A stretch of 64,000 nucleotides of DNA from Pseudomonas alliivorans. Lineage in GTDB: Bacteria > Pseudomonadota > Gammaproteobacteria > Pseudomonadales > Pseudomonadaceae. Of this stretch, positions 26,468 to 34,075 are shown piece after piece; within the stretch, counting starts at the first letter, position 1, and each line of letters begins with the position of its first letter. The stretch covers positions 124,001 to 188,000 of the forward strand of contig NZ_JAFFZW010000002.1 of NCBI RefSeq assembly GCF_017826695.1, read 5' to 3'. Both the position numbers and the translations under genes were made by a program. The notes under the pieces were generated by a model. That model was not told the DNA's origin and made no database searches. It saw only the letters and a program-made list of their open reading frames with translations.

Positions 26468-26977
26468 ATGTCTATTTCCCTGTATGCCGCTTCGATTCCT
26501 GTCTTCCAGCAAATGCTCAATGCGTTGAGCGACGTTCTGACCAAGGCTGAAGCCCACGCGACCGAGAAGAAAATTCAGCCGCCAGCGCTGCTTCAGGCAC
26601 GTCTGTTCCCGGACATGCTGCCGTTCACCCGTCAGGTGCAGATTGCGGTGGACTTCGCCAAGGGGGCCTCGGCGCGTCTGGCGGGTGTCGAGATTCCACA
26701 ATATGAAGACACTGAAACCAGCTTTGCCGAATTGCAGGCCCTGCTGGCCAAGACGCTCGAGTTCATCGGCAGCATCAAACCCGAGCAGGTCGATGGCAAC
26801 GAAGGCATTGAAATCGTGCTGCGTCCCGGCACCGAGAAAGAGCGTCGTTTGAATGGCCAGGCGTACCTGTTGAGCTACGCCTTGCCGCAGTTCTTCTTCC
26901 ACGTCACTACCGCTTACGACCTGCTGCGCCACAATGGCGTCGAGATCGGCAAGCGTGACTTCATGGGCAAGTTTTAA
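26468..26977 (+). CDS. DUF1993 family protein
   Basis: A 169-residue DUF1993 protein (DinB-like helical bundle). Family blocks are SLYAASIPVFQQMLNALSDVL, ARLFPDMLPFTRQVQIAVDFAKGASARLAG, and the C-terminal LPQFFFHVTTAYDLLRHNGVEIGKRDF. The conserved histidine in FFFHVTTAYD may be a metal ligand as in DinB relatives, but activity is unknown. The ATG at 26468 begins MSISLYA. It is monocistronic; a perfect 31-base palindrome follows at 27081. Confidence 0.85.
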   Translation: MSISLYAASIPVFQQMLNALSDVLTKAEAHATEKKIQPPALLQARLFPDMLPFTRQVQIAVDFAKGASARLAGVEIPQYEDTETSFAELQALLAKTLEFIGSIKPEQVDGNEGIEIVLRPGTEKERRLNGQAYLLSYALPQFFFHVTTAYDLLRHNGVEIGKRDFMGKF

Positions 26978-27080
26978 AGCTGCCGATGTAAGCCGGATCT
27001 TCGTGGTTGTCGTTGCGCGAATGCCGCGTGTAACGACGCCACAGTCGCTTCAAATTCGTTTCTGCGTTTCGTGATCTCAA

Positions 27081-27111
27081 ATGAAGGCCCATCCAGTGGA
27101 TGGGCCTTCAT
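27081..27111. terminator. perfect 31-base palindrome, probable transcription end
   Basis: ATGAAGGCCCATCCA and TGGATGGGCCTTCAT are perfect 15-base arms around one G. No T-run follows on either strand, so termination is likely but not certain. It lies between the DUF1993 gene and the MFS pseudogene. Confidence 0.6.
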
Positions 27112-27129
27112 CGTTGTTCTGGAGTGTTG

Positions 27130-28284
27130 ATGTTACTGCCCATCCTGCTGTTGTCGGCCGCCGGGTTTACCGTGCTGACCACAGAATTCGTCATCGTCGG
27201 CCTTTTGCCTGCCATGGCCCGAGATCTTCTCGTCACGGTGCCGCAGGCGGGCCTGCTGGTGACCCTGTTTGCCTTTACCGTGGCCACTTTCGGCCCGTTC
27301 CTGACGGCGTATTGCTCACGCTTCAATCGCAAGCGTCTGTTTGTCGGCATCCTGATGCTGTTCGGGCTTTCCAATGCGCTGGCCGCTCTGGCACCTGACA
27401 TCGCGGTGATGGGGGTCGCCCGGCTGATTCCTGCGCTGGGGCTGCCAGTGTTCTAGGCGCTGGCCAGTGAAACGGCCGTGGATATCGTCGGTCCGCAATT
27501 CGCGGGGCGGGCGATTGCCCGGATCGGTTTCGGGATCGTCTGTGCCACCGTGTTCGGTATTCCCGTCGGCACGCTGATTTCCGATGCGTTCGGCTGGCGC
27601 ACGGCGTTTGCAGCCCTGTCGGCGCTGGCCTTCGCCAAGGCGCTGCTGTTGACCGTTTACCTGCCCGGCACCGTCGTCAAAAAAGAACCGGTGTCGATGC
27701 TCAGTCAATTCGGCATCCTGCGCAGCCCGCTGATGCAGGGTCACGTCCTGCTTTCTGTTCTGGTCTTCAGCGGCATGTTCACGGCTTACACCTACCTGGC
27801 CGATATGCTGGAGCGCCTGGCTGGCTTCGATGGCTCGCTGGTCGGCTGGTGTCTGATGGGCTTTGGTGCAGTCGGCCTGCTCGGCAATTCGCTGGGCGGA
27901 CGCATGGTCGATCGCCATCCGCTGATCGCCAGTCTGGTGTTCTGCGCATTCATGGTGGTGGGCATGGTGGCAGTGGTGCCGAGTATCCATTCCTGGTTCG
28001 CTCTGGCGCTCGCGCTGTCAGTATGGGGTATCACTCAGGCCGCCCTGTTTCTGGTCAGCCATGTGCGACTGATCAAGGCGGCGCCTCAGGCACCGGCCTT
28101 CGCTGCATCACTGAACATTGCCGGCGCCAATCTGGGAATCGGCATCGGTGCGATCATCGGCGGGCGTGTGATTGATCATCTGGGGCTGGGCAGGGTGGGC
28201 TTCGCTGCAGCCGGGATTATCGTTCTGGCAATCCTGCTGGGCTGGGTGTTGATGAAGAGCAAGCCGACACCTGTCGCGGCCTAA
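27130..28284 (+). pseudogene. MFS transporter gene interrupted by an in-frame TAG
   Basis: The reading frame encodes a 384-residue major-facilitator drug/sugar efflux-type transporter, but TAG at 27454-27456 stops it after 108 residues. The frame continues without shift on the other side: LIPALGLPVF, stop, ALASETAVDIVGPQ. In this family the position is normally Trp (FWALAS), so a single TGG-to-TAG change explains it. Twelve membrane segments are recognisable across both parts; the GxxxDRxGRR-like loop is TAYCSRFNRKR. The start ATG has GGAG upstream. The shorter downstream piece could restart at GTG 27478, but would lack three helices. Confidence 0.85.
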
Positions 28285-29183
28285 ACGGTGTCAGTGAACA
28301 ATTGGTTACGGGCACCCTCGGCGATGGCGACCACGCCGGGGTGCCTGACCTTGCGTTCTACGGTAATGGCGTAGACCGATTCGGTCACCGCATCGGTGTG
28401 GCCGATGATCTCCACGCCATACTGACTCTGTACCTCGCCAGCGATCACGGTGGGCGCTACGAATACGCCACTGCCTGATTTTCCGAAAGCCTTCATCAAC
28501 GCGCTGTCATCGAATTCGCCCACAATCCGTGGCTGGATTTTCAATTCGGCGAACCAGCGCATCAGGCGACCCCGTACCACGGTTTCCTGACCCGGTATCA
28601 GCAGAGGAGCGCCCTGCATGCAGTGCGGAAAATCGGCTCCGATGCGTTCGGCCACTTCACGGGTCGCAAAAAAACTCACGCCGCATTCCCCCAGCTTCTG
28701 ACTATGCCCCTTGATGTCGAGGTGAGGCGGCATCGGGCTGTCGGATATCACCAGATCCAGGCGTTGAATCGCAAGATCGGCCAGCAGCCGTTCAAGCTTG
28801 TCCTCGCGACAGGTGATGCGTATCGATCCCTCCAGGTCCATGGTCGGCGCAAGCAGGTGGTAAACGATGGATTTGGGCACCACATCGGCCACACCTATCC
28901 GAAACAGCAATTGCTGTTCGTCAGGGTTTGAGCTCAGCAGGGCCTCAAGCTCGTTGCCCAGTTGAAACATCTGCTCGGCATAGGGCAGGGCCATTCGGCC
29001 TGCCTCGGTCATCTCCAGTTGCCGACCCACGCGCTGGAAAAGATCCACGCCCAGGGTCGATTCCAGCAGACTGATCTGGCCGCTGACGGTTTGCGGCGTG
29101 AGGTTCAGTTGCTCGCATGCACGAACAATGCTGCCGGTCTTGGCCACGACCCAGAAGTAGTGAAGCTGCCGATAGTTGAGCAT
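28281..29183 (-). CDS. nhaR: LysR-family transcriptional activator NhaR
   Basis: A 300-residue LysR regulator of the NhaR type, which in enterobacteria responds to sodium. The winged helix is LNYRQLHYFWVVAKTGSIVRACEQLNLTPQTVSGQI, characteristic of NhaR rather than other LysR proteins; the effector domain has FRIGVADVVPKSIVYHLL and GQETVVRGRLMRWF. The start at 29183 (MLNYRQLHYF) is chosen because conservation begins there. No nhaA antiporter gene is adjacent. The gene is convergent with, and overlaps by four bases, the MFS pseudogene. Confidence 0.88.
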   Translation of the reverse strand: MLNYRQLHYFWVVAKTGSIVRACEQLNLTPQTVSGQISLLESTLGVDLFQRVGRQLEMTEAGRMALPYAEQMFQLGNELEALLSSNPDEQQLLFRIGVADVVPKSIVYHLLAPTMDLEGSIRITCREDKLERLLADLAIQRLDLVISDSPMPPHLDIKGHSQKLGECGVSFFATREVAERIGADFPHCMQGAPLLIPGQETVVRGRLMRWFAELKIQPRIVGEFDDSALMKAFGKSGSGVFVAPTVIAGEVQSQYGVEIIGHTDAVTESVYAITVERKVRHPGVVAIAEGARNQLFTDTV

Positions 29184-29315
29184 GTCTATTCCCGATTCGT
29201 TAAAACCGAAGTATATCGTTTGTAAAATCGAATTTTCCGGATGTTTCCGCTTCTCTAGAATGCTGTTCCAACGCCGGACCCAACCTACTGTCCGGCCTTG
29301 GCTACCGAGGGACAC

Positions 29316-29558
29316 ATGAAAAAATCATTTTACGCTGTACTTTTGGCCGGTTCGCTGTTGGTAATGGCAGGGTGCGATCAGATTGAGTCGTCCTCCAAGC
29401 AGATACTGAGCACGGCGGCCGATTCAGCCAAAAAAGCAATCGACGACACCCACCAGGCCGCGACCAAGGCGGTTGACGAGGCCAAACGGGAACTTTCGGT
29501 GCTGGAACCGGCACCAAGCTCCGCTGAACCCGAAAGCAAGTCCGGTAAAGAAATCTAA
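29316..29558 (+). CDS. small lipoprotein
   Basis: An 80-residue outer-membrane or periplasm-anchored lipoprotein. The signal sequence KKSFYAVLLAGSLLVMAGC ends in a lipobox with Cys21. The mature part is an amphipathic, Lys/Ala/Asp-rich helix (KQILSTAADSAKKAIDDTH, ATKAVDEAKRELS) with a Pro/Ser/Glu-rich tail, resembling small Lpp-like or entericidin-like proteins. GAGGG lies before ATG 29316. It precedes the TerC-family gene by 38 bases on the same strand. Function unknown. Confidence 0.8.
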   Translation: MKKSFYAVLLAGSLLVMAGCDQIESSSKQILSTAADSAKKAIDDTHQAATKAVDEAKRELSVLEPAPSSAEPESKSGKEI

Positions 29559-29596
29559 CATTCGTTCAACTATTGGCTCAGGCAGGGCAGTGATCT

Positions 29597-30355
29597 ATGG
29601 AATACCTATTGGAACTTGCGACCAGTCCGGCTGCGTGGATTGCGCTGGCGACGCTGGTCGTGATGGAAGTCGTACTGGGTATCGATAACCTGATCTTCAT
29701 TTCGATCATCACCAACAAGCTGCCGGAGCATCAGCGCGAGAAGGCGAGGAAGCTGGGTATCGGCATGGCGCTGGTCATGCGCCTGGGCCTTTTGAGCACT
29801 GTGGCGTACATCGTGCAGTTGACCGAGCCCGTGTTTGAAATGTTCGGTCAGGCCTTCTCCTGGAAGGACATGATCCTGATCGCTGGTGGCCTGTTCCTGG
29901 TCTGGAAAGCGACCACGGAAATCCATCACAGCATGGACGTGAAGACCGAGGAAGAGAAAACCCTGAGCGCGACTGTGGCGTTGACCATGGGTAGCGCGAT
30001 CGTTCAGATCCTGATGCTGGACCTGGTGTTCTCCATCGACAGTATCATCACCGCTGTGGGCATGACTGAGCACTTGCCGATCATGATCATCGCTGTAGTG
30101 AGTGCCGTGGTCGTGATGCTGGTCGCCGCCAACCCGCTGGCGAAGTTCATCAACGACAACCCGACCGTGGTGATGCTGGCGCTGGGCTTCCTGATCATGA
30201 TCGGTATGACGCTGATCGCCGAAGGCTTCGGTGCCCATGTTCCGAAGGGCTATATCTACGCCGCCATGACGTTCTCGGCAGCGATTGAAGGCCTGAACAT
30301 GATGGTCCGCAGGGCCAAGCGCAAGAAGGCGGCACGACTGGCTTCCCACGCCTGA
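29597..30355 (+). CDS. TerC family integral membrane protein
   Basis: A 252-residue membrane protein of the TerC family, with about seven hydrophobic segments. Acidic residues typical of the family lie in the membrane: [17 protein letters not shown] near the N-terminus and [14 protein letters not shown] in the middle. TerC-family members are proposed to export manganese or load metal onto secreted proteins. It has GGCAG upstream and follows the small lipoprotein gene. The C-terminus is basic ([13 protein letters not shown]). A strong terminator closes the unit. Confidence 0.88.
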   Translation: MEYLLELATSPAAWIALATLVVMEVVLGIDNLIFISIITNKLPEHQREKARKLGIGMALVMRLGLLSTVAYIVQLTEPVFEMFGQAFSWKDMILIAGGLFLVWKATTEIHHSMDVKTEEEKTLSATVALTMGSAIVQILMLDLVFSIDSIITAVGMTEHLPIMIIAVVSAVVVMLVAANPLAKFINDNPTVVMLALGFLIMIGMTLIAEGFGAHVPKGYIYAAMTFSAAIEGLNMMVRRAKRKKAARLASHA

Positions 30356-30369
30356 TCACACGTCGCACA

Positions 30370-30409
30370 AAAAAACGGTCGGCCCGAGTCATCGGGTCGA
30401 CCGTTTTGC
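30370..30409. terminator. terminator after the TerC gene
   Basis: AAAACGGTCGGCCCGA (30372-30387) pairs with TCGGGTCGACCGTTTT (30392-30407) with few mismatches; it serves the TerC gene and, in reverse, the small gene at 30442. Confidence 0.85.
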
Positions 30410-30441
30410 GTTTCAGGGCCTTGCCGGAACCGCGCACAGCC

Positions 30442-30621
30442 TCAGTGAGCAGTGGCGGGGCCGGCCTTCGGTGCTCTGTCCAGCTTCAGGCGCTTGGGCG
30501 AGGGCGGGGTGACAGTGTGTGGGTGGTGACGACGGGACACGCGCATCACACCCCACAACATGGCAGTAGCTACCGCAAGCCACGAGGCGACCAGCATCAC
30601 GATTGTCAATTCCAGGCTCAT
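30442..30621 (-). CDS. small single-span membrane protein
   Basis: A 59-residue protein starting MSLELTIVM. One membrane helix spans residues about 3-24 (LTIVMLVASWLAVATAMLWG), followed by a basic, proline-rich tail (RVSRRHHPH, PPSPKRLKLD). GGAGG lies seven bases before the ATG at 30621 and a terminator follows the stop, so it is a credible gene. No family can be named. Confidence 0.6.
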   Translation of the reverse strand: MSLELTIVMLVASWLAVATAMLWGVMRVSRRHHPHTVTPPSPKRLKLDRAPKAGPATAH

Positions 30622-30842
30622 AAGTGCCTCCACGTTTCCTGCTTTTGTGTTGCATTCCCGATAACTGACAGTCTAGTACCGGGCATGTTGCGATTAATTG
30701 ACCAATGGCGTTTTGGTATGACCGTTTCGGTCTATGACGGTCGCTTCACTGCACGCAAAGGCTATACCCGGCCTCGTGCGGGCTCTATGATCAGCGTTCA
30801 GATCGAGTGGTGATTGCTCGGTGTCAGTTGAAGTGAGTGAAC

Positions 30843-31538
30843 ATGTTGTCCTTATCCATGCTTTCAAGCGCCATCCGCTCCAGAGGTTCATTGCTTCTGG
30901 CAGCGCTGGTCCTTTGCCTGTCGGGTTGCTCCTCGATGGTCACGCCGCAGATAAAGAGCCTGCCTGATCGGGTCGAGCTCAACTCCGTGCCGTTCTTCCG
31001 TGGCAACGCTTATCAGAGCGGTCCTGGCGCGCTGGCCAGTATGCTTGCCAATCAGCAGGTGCAGACCACTCCCGGTTTGCTGGACAAGCCCTTGCAACTG
31101 CCGGGCGCTGAAGATCGTCTGGAACAGAACATGCCCAGGATCGCTCGCGAGTACGGCTTCATGGTGTACCCGCTCGATCACGATCTGCAGGCATTGCTGA
31201 CTCAGGTGTCGGCTGGCTATCCGGTGATGCTTCGGTTCTCTCAGGGCTCTGCATTCTGGAAGGCGCCACGCTATGCCGTTCTGGTGGGCTACAATCGCGT
31301 GAAGGAAACCGTCCTGCTGAGCGCCGGTATGGACCGGCGCTATACCATGAGCTTCAGCAGTTTCGACTCTGCCTGGAAGAACGCAGGCAGTTGGGCGGTT
31401 TTGATCCAGTCGCCACGCCAATTACCTGCGCAAGTTGATGCGCAGCGCTGGCTGAAGGCCGCCGCCGATCTGGCGCAGGCCGGACAGGAGCAGGCGGCAG
31501 GTGAGGCGACCCGAACGCTGAATCGCGCCGTTAAATGA
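30843..31538 (+). CDS. peptidase-C39-like lipoprotein lacking catalytic residues
   Basis: A roughly 231-residue lipoprotein: signal sequence with lipobox CLSGC near residue 28, then a papain-like C39 domain. In active members the first motif is CGPxAL and the second HYAVLVGY; here they read QSGPGALASML and APRYAVLVGY, so the nucleophilic Cys is Ser and the catalytic His is Arg. The remaining fold signature (LLSAGMDRRYTMSFSSFDSAWKNAGSWAVLI) is kept. It is therefore probably a non-catalytic binding or chaperone protein. An ATG two codons earlier (30837) is an alternative start. The tail (residues 195-231) is helical, TPR-like. Confidence 0.75.
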   Translation: MLSLSMLSSAIRSRGSLLLAALVLCLSGCSSMVTPQIKSLPDRVELNSVPFFRGNAYQSGPGALASMLANQQVQTTPGLLDKPLQLPGAEDRLEQNMPRIAREYGFMVYPLDHDLQALLTQVSAGYPVMLRFSQGSAFWKAPRYAVLVGYNRVKETVLLSAGMDRRYTMSFSSFDSAWKNAGSWAVLIQSPRQLPAQVDAQRWLKAAADLAQAGQEQAAGEATRTLNRAVK

Positions 31539-31554
31539 AATAGACAGCCAGAAT

Positions 31555-31586
31555 GAAAAACGGCGCCCTTTGAGGCGCCGTTTTTC
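31555..31586. terminator. bidirectional terminator at 31.57 kb
   Basis: AAAAACGGCGCC and GGCGCCGTTTTT are perfect arms around CTTTGA, shared by the C39-like gene and the convergent oxidoreductase gene. Confidence 0.92.
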
Positions 31587-31593
31587 ATGAGCC

Positions 31594-32877
31594 TCAGAAA
31601 CCCAGCCGATCACGCAGGCTGTAGTACCAGGCGCCCAGCGCCGTCATGGGCGTGCGCAGCAACTGTCCGCCAGGGAACGGGTAGTGCGGCAGGTCGGCGA
31701 ACGCGTCAAAACGCTCGGCCTGACCGCGCAATGCTTCGGCCAGTACCTTGCCCGCCAGGTGGGTGTACGTGACGCCATGGCCGCTGCAACCTTGCGAGTA
31801 ATAGATGTTGTCGCCCAGCCGCCCGACCTGAGGCAGGCGGGACAGGGTCAGCAGGAAATTACCGGTCCACGCGTAGTCGATTTTCACGTCCTTGAGTTGC
31901 GGGAACGCCTTGAGCATCTTGGGGCGGATAATGGCTTCGATGTTGGCCGGGTCCCTTGCGCCATACACCACGCCGCCGCCGAAGATCAGGCGCTTGTCGG
32001 CGCTCAGACGGTAGTAATCCAGCAGATAATTGCAGTCTTCGACGCAATAGTCCTGCGGCAGCAGGGATCTGGCCAGTTCTTCGTTCAGCGGTTCGGTGGT
32101 GATGACCTGAGTGCCACAGGGCATGGATTTGGCCGCCAGTTCCGGCACCAGATTACCCAGATAGGCATTACCCGCGACAATAATGAACCTGGCGCGGACC
32201 TTGCCCTGAGCGGTATGCACCACAGGGTTTGCGCCGCGCTCGATGCGAATCGCGGCTGACTGCTCATAAATGGTTCCGCCCAGCGTTTCCACTGCAGCCG
32301 CTTCGCCCAGTGCCAGGTTCAGCGGGTGAATGTGGCCACCGCTCATGTCCAGCAAGCCGCCAATGTACTGCTCGCAGTTCACCACTTCATTGATGCGGCG
32401 CTGATCCATCAACTCCAACTGTGAATGACCATAGCGTTCCCACAGCCGTTTCTGCGCTTCAAGATGAGCCATCTGCTTGCCTGTCAGAGCGGCAAACACA
32501 CCGCCGTCCTTCAGGTCGCACTGTATGCCGTAGCGTGAGACGCGATCACGAATGATCGCCGCGCCTTCAAACGCCATCTGCCCCAGCAGTTGTGCCTGTT
32601 TCGGGCCGACGGTCCGTTCAATCACGTCGATATCGCGGCTGTAGCTGTTGACGATCTGTCCGCCGTTACGGCCCGATGCGCCGAATCCTACCTTCGCCGC
32701 CTCGAGCACAGTCACTTTGAAGCCGTTCTCCAGAAGAAACAGCGCGCTGGAAAGCCCGGTATAGCCAGCCCCGATAATGCACACATCGGTTTCGACCTCG
32801 CCTTGCAGGGCGAGGCGTTCCGGCACTGGATTGGCCGAGGCGGCGTAGTAGGACTGCGGATAAGGCGTGTTGGCCAT
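31594..32877 (-). CDS. FAD-dependent oxidoreductase, gamma-glutamylputrescine oxidase-like (PuuB/PauB)
   Basis: A 427-residue flavin oxidase of the DAO family. The FAD-binding GAGYTG loop is at residues about 37-42, followed by GFGASGRNGGQIVNSY, and the C-terminal flavin site is YSQGCSGHGVTYTHLAGK. These match PuuB/PauB proteins, which oxidise gamma-glutamyl-polyamines to aldehydes with release of H2O2 or NH3. The start at 32877 (MANTPYPQSYY) has GGAG before it. It is monocistronic; genes for the other putrescine steps are not adjacent, although a Sad-type dehydrogenase with PtrR-like regulator is at 2-4 kb. The exact polyamine substrate is open. Confidence 0.87.
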   Translation of the reverse strand: MANTPYPQSYYAASANPVPERLALQGEVETDVCIIGAGYTGLSSALFLLENGFKVTVLEAAKVGFGASGRNGGQIVNSYSRDIDVIERTVGPKQAQLLGQMAFEGAAIIRDRVSRYGIQCDLKDGGVFAALTGKQMAHLEAQKRLWERYGHSQLELMDQRRINEVVNCEQYIGGLLDMSGGHIHPLNLALGEAAAVETLGGTIYEQSAAIRIERGANPVVHTAQGKVRARFIIVAGNAYLGNLVPELAAKSMPCGTQVITTEPLNEELARSLLPQDYCVEDCNYLLDYYRLSADKRLIFGGGVVYGARDPANIEAIIRPKMLKAFPQLKDVKIDYAWTGNFLLTLSRLPQVGRLGDNIYYSQGCSGHGVTYTHLAGKVLAEALRGQAERFDAFADLPHYPFPGGQLLRTPMTALGAWYYSLRDRLGF

Positions 32878-33019
32878 CCTGAAGCTCCGTTTAATATTCT
32901 TGACGATTGCGCCGATCCTACCCGAGATGGATACGCTCTGCCAGCCTCCGGGAAAAAGACTTCCCACTCCCTTCGCTGTAAAAGCGTCGTTAATTCAGAG
33001 GGTTAGCGATAAAAACAGA

Positions 33020-33047
33020 TTGACATGAAGATTAAAGCCGGTAGGAT
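33020..33047 (+). promoter_or_regulatory. sigma-70 promoter of first tRNA-Val
   Basis: TTGACA (33020-33025), 16-base spacer, TAGGAT (33042-33047), 13 bases before the tRNA. Confidence 0.75.
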
Positions 33048-33060
33048 GCACACCCACAGC

Positions 33061-33137
33061 AGGCACGTAGCTCAGTTGGTTAGAGCACCACCTTGACATG
33101 GTGGGGGTCGTTGGTTCGAGTCCAATCGCGCCTACCA
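33061..33137 (+). tRNA. tRNA-Val(GAC), copy 1
   Basis: A 77-base cloverleaf with D arm GCTC/GAGC, anticodon stem CCACC/GGTGG around TTGACAT (anticodon GAC, valine), T arm GTTGG/CCAAT-type with TTCGAGT, and encoded CCA. The acceptor stem AGGCACG/CGCGCCT has one A-C mismatch (fifth pair). A terminator hairpin follows at 33168. Confidence 0.95.
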
Positions 33138-33167
33138 GACAAAATCCGCTCTGCTGGGCGGTCTAGA

Positions 33168-33196
33168 AAGGCTCACCGAAAGGTGAGCCTTTTTTT
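33168..33196 (+). terminator. terminator of tRNA-Val copy 1
   Basis: AGGCTCACC pairs with GGTGAGCCT around GAAA, followed by seven T. Confidence 0.88.
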
Positions 33197-33441
33197 GTTT
33201 CCGTCTCTTGGCACGTAGGTCCGGATCAAACGCGTCAGTACTCTATTCAAGCGATGGCAGCGGTTTCCATCGAGCTGCCCCAAGCGTACCTGTCGAAGCC
33301 TTGAATTGATGACAGTAAAGCGGTGTCAGTAAATGGTGCGCGTACACCTTACGATCAGATACGCGTTTTCGGACAAAATAAACACGCAGACGGCCCGGCC
33401 AAATAATCCGCATATTCAGTCAGTTACTGCAAAAAAAGCCA

Positions 33442-33469
33442 TTGACACTCATCTGAATATCCGTAGAAT
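33442..33469 (+). promoter_or_regulatory. sigma-70 promoter of second tRNA-Val
   Basis: TTGACA (33442-33447), 16-base spacer, TAGAAT (33464-33469), the same layout as for copy 1. Confidence 0.75.
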
Positions 33470-33482
33470 GCCGACCCACAGC

Positions 33483-33559
33483 AGGCACGTAGCTCAGTTG
33501 GTTAGAGCACCACCTTGACATGGTGGGGGTCGTTGGTTCGAGTCCAATCGCGCCTACCA
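33483..33559 (+). tRNA. tRNA-Val(GAC), copy 2, integration site of the element
   Basis: Identical over its 77 bases to copy 1, including the A-C acceptor mismatch and encoded CCA. Its 3' part from the anticodon stem onward (33513) belongs to a 72-base sequence repeated at 39753-39824, so the element restores an intact tRNA gene on insertion. Confidence 0.95.
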
Positions 33560-33584
33560 AACAAAATCCGCTCTGCTGGGCGGT
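33513..33584 (+). repeat. att direct repeat, left copy (within tRNA-Val 2)
   Basis: 72 bases, from CCTTGACATGG in the anticodon arm to GCTGGGCGGT downstream of the tRNA, identical to 39753-39824. The corresponding stretch after tRNA copy 1 has at least one difference (ACCAGAC instead of ACCAAAC). Confidence 0.9.
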
Positions 33585-33589
33585 CGAGA

Positions 33590-33617
33590 GGGGGAATCCG
33601 AAAGGGTTCCCCTTTTC
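33590..33617 (+). terminator. hairpin after tRNA-Val copy 2
   Basis: GGGGAA and TTCCCC around TCCGAAAGGG, followed by CTTTTCT-type pyrimidines. It replaces the hairpin now found at 39828-39860 beyond the right att copy. Confidence 0.65.
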
Positions 33618-33633
33618 TGTTTCTTGAGAAAAC

Positions 33634-33756
33634 GTTCACAATCTATAGGCATCGTTCACACACCGCAATGGGAATGTCTGTTCTCGTTCAAACCGTCGTT
33701 CACACGAACGTTCACACCTCATTCACAGTGGCATTCACACGAGTAAATGTGAACGA
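33634..33756. repeat. GTTCACAC repeat array with 12-base period
   Basis: Units CGTTCAAACCGT, CGTTCACACGAA, CGTTCACACCTC, ATTCACAGTGGC and ATTCACACGAGT follow one another exactly every 12 bases from about 33685 to 33744. Two further GTTCACA copies lie at 33634 and 33654 and an inverted GTGAAC at 33749. The array begins 50 bases inside the left att site; arm-type integrase/excisionase sites or replication iterons would look like this. Confidence 0.75.
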
Positions 33757-33785
33757 CCATAGCTAACCTACTGATCTGTATGACT

Positions 33786-33873
33786 TGAACACCTTCTTGT
33801 TAAGGTGGTGCTCATTGTTCGTGGCCTCACAATGGCAAGCTTCTAACCAACTGAGCTACGTGCCTGCTGTGGG
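33786..33873 (-). pseudogene. antisense, disrupted 5' half of tRNA-Val
   Basis: Read on the minus strand, leader CCCACAGC and the first 22 to 24 tRNA bases (AGGCACGTAGCTCAGTTGG...) are kept at 33842-33873, then about 29 foreign bases, then GAGCACCACCTTA (33801-33813). The copy stops near the anticodon arm, where the att repeat of the functional genes begins. It cannot fold as a normal tRNA. Confidence 0.7.
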
Positions 33874-34075
33874 CTGGACGCTACCCAACCCCTCTGTAGA
33901 GTTTTCTTGACGCTCAAGGGACAAGGCCATTTCTGTGTGCGTGGGGCCATCAAGGCGAGAGGGGTAGGCAGGGGGTTAGGGGCTCTTCTTTCTTATGCAT
34001 TGCGTCACGGAAATTTCTAGGAGAAATGCTGGCAGTCTGATATCTAGGGTCAAAGATCCCAGCAGGTAGGAAGCT

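Larger units (their letters stand above)
33138..33482. other. spacer between the two tRNA-Val genes
   Basis: 345 bases with the terminator of copy 1 (33168-33196) and the promoter of copy 2 (33442-33469). Nothing coding is supported. Confidence 0.6.
33560..34075. other. left-end non-coding segment of the element
   Basis: About 500 bases holding the hairpin at 33590, the 12-base repeat array, the antisense tRNA fragment, and, from 33880 to 34075, the probable promoter region of the repeat-protein gene. No credible gene is seen on either strand. Confidence 0.6.

Noticed and set aside
33333..33518. Short plus-strand frame running into tRNA-Val copy 2
   Set aside because: Ends inside the tRNA gene and lacks a ribosome site.
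33634..33756. CRISPR array
   Set aside because: The units are adjacent 12-mers without spacers.
33801..33873. Third functional tRNA-Val on the minus strand
   Set aside because: A 29-base insertion breaks the D arm and no T arm or acceptor 3' strand follows.
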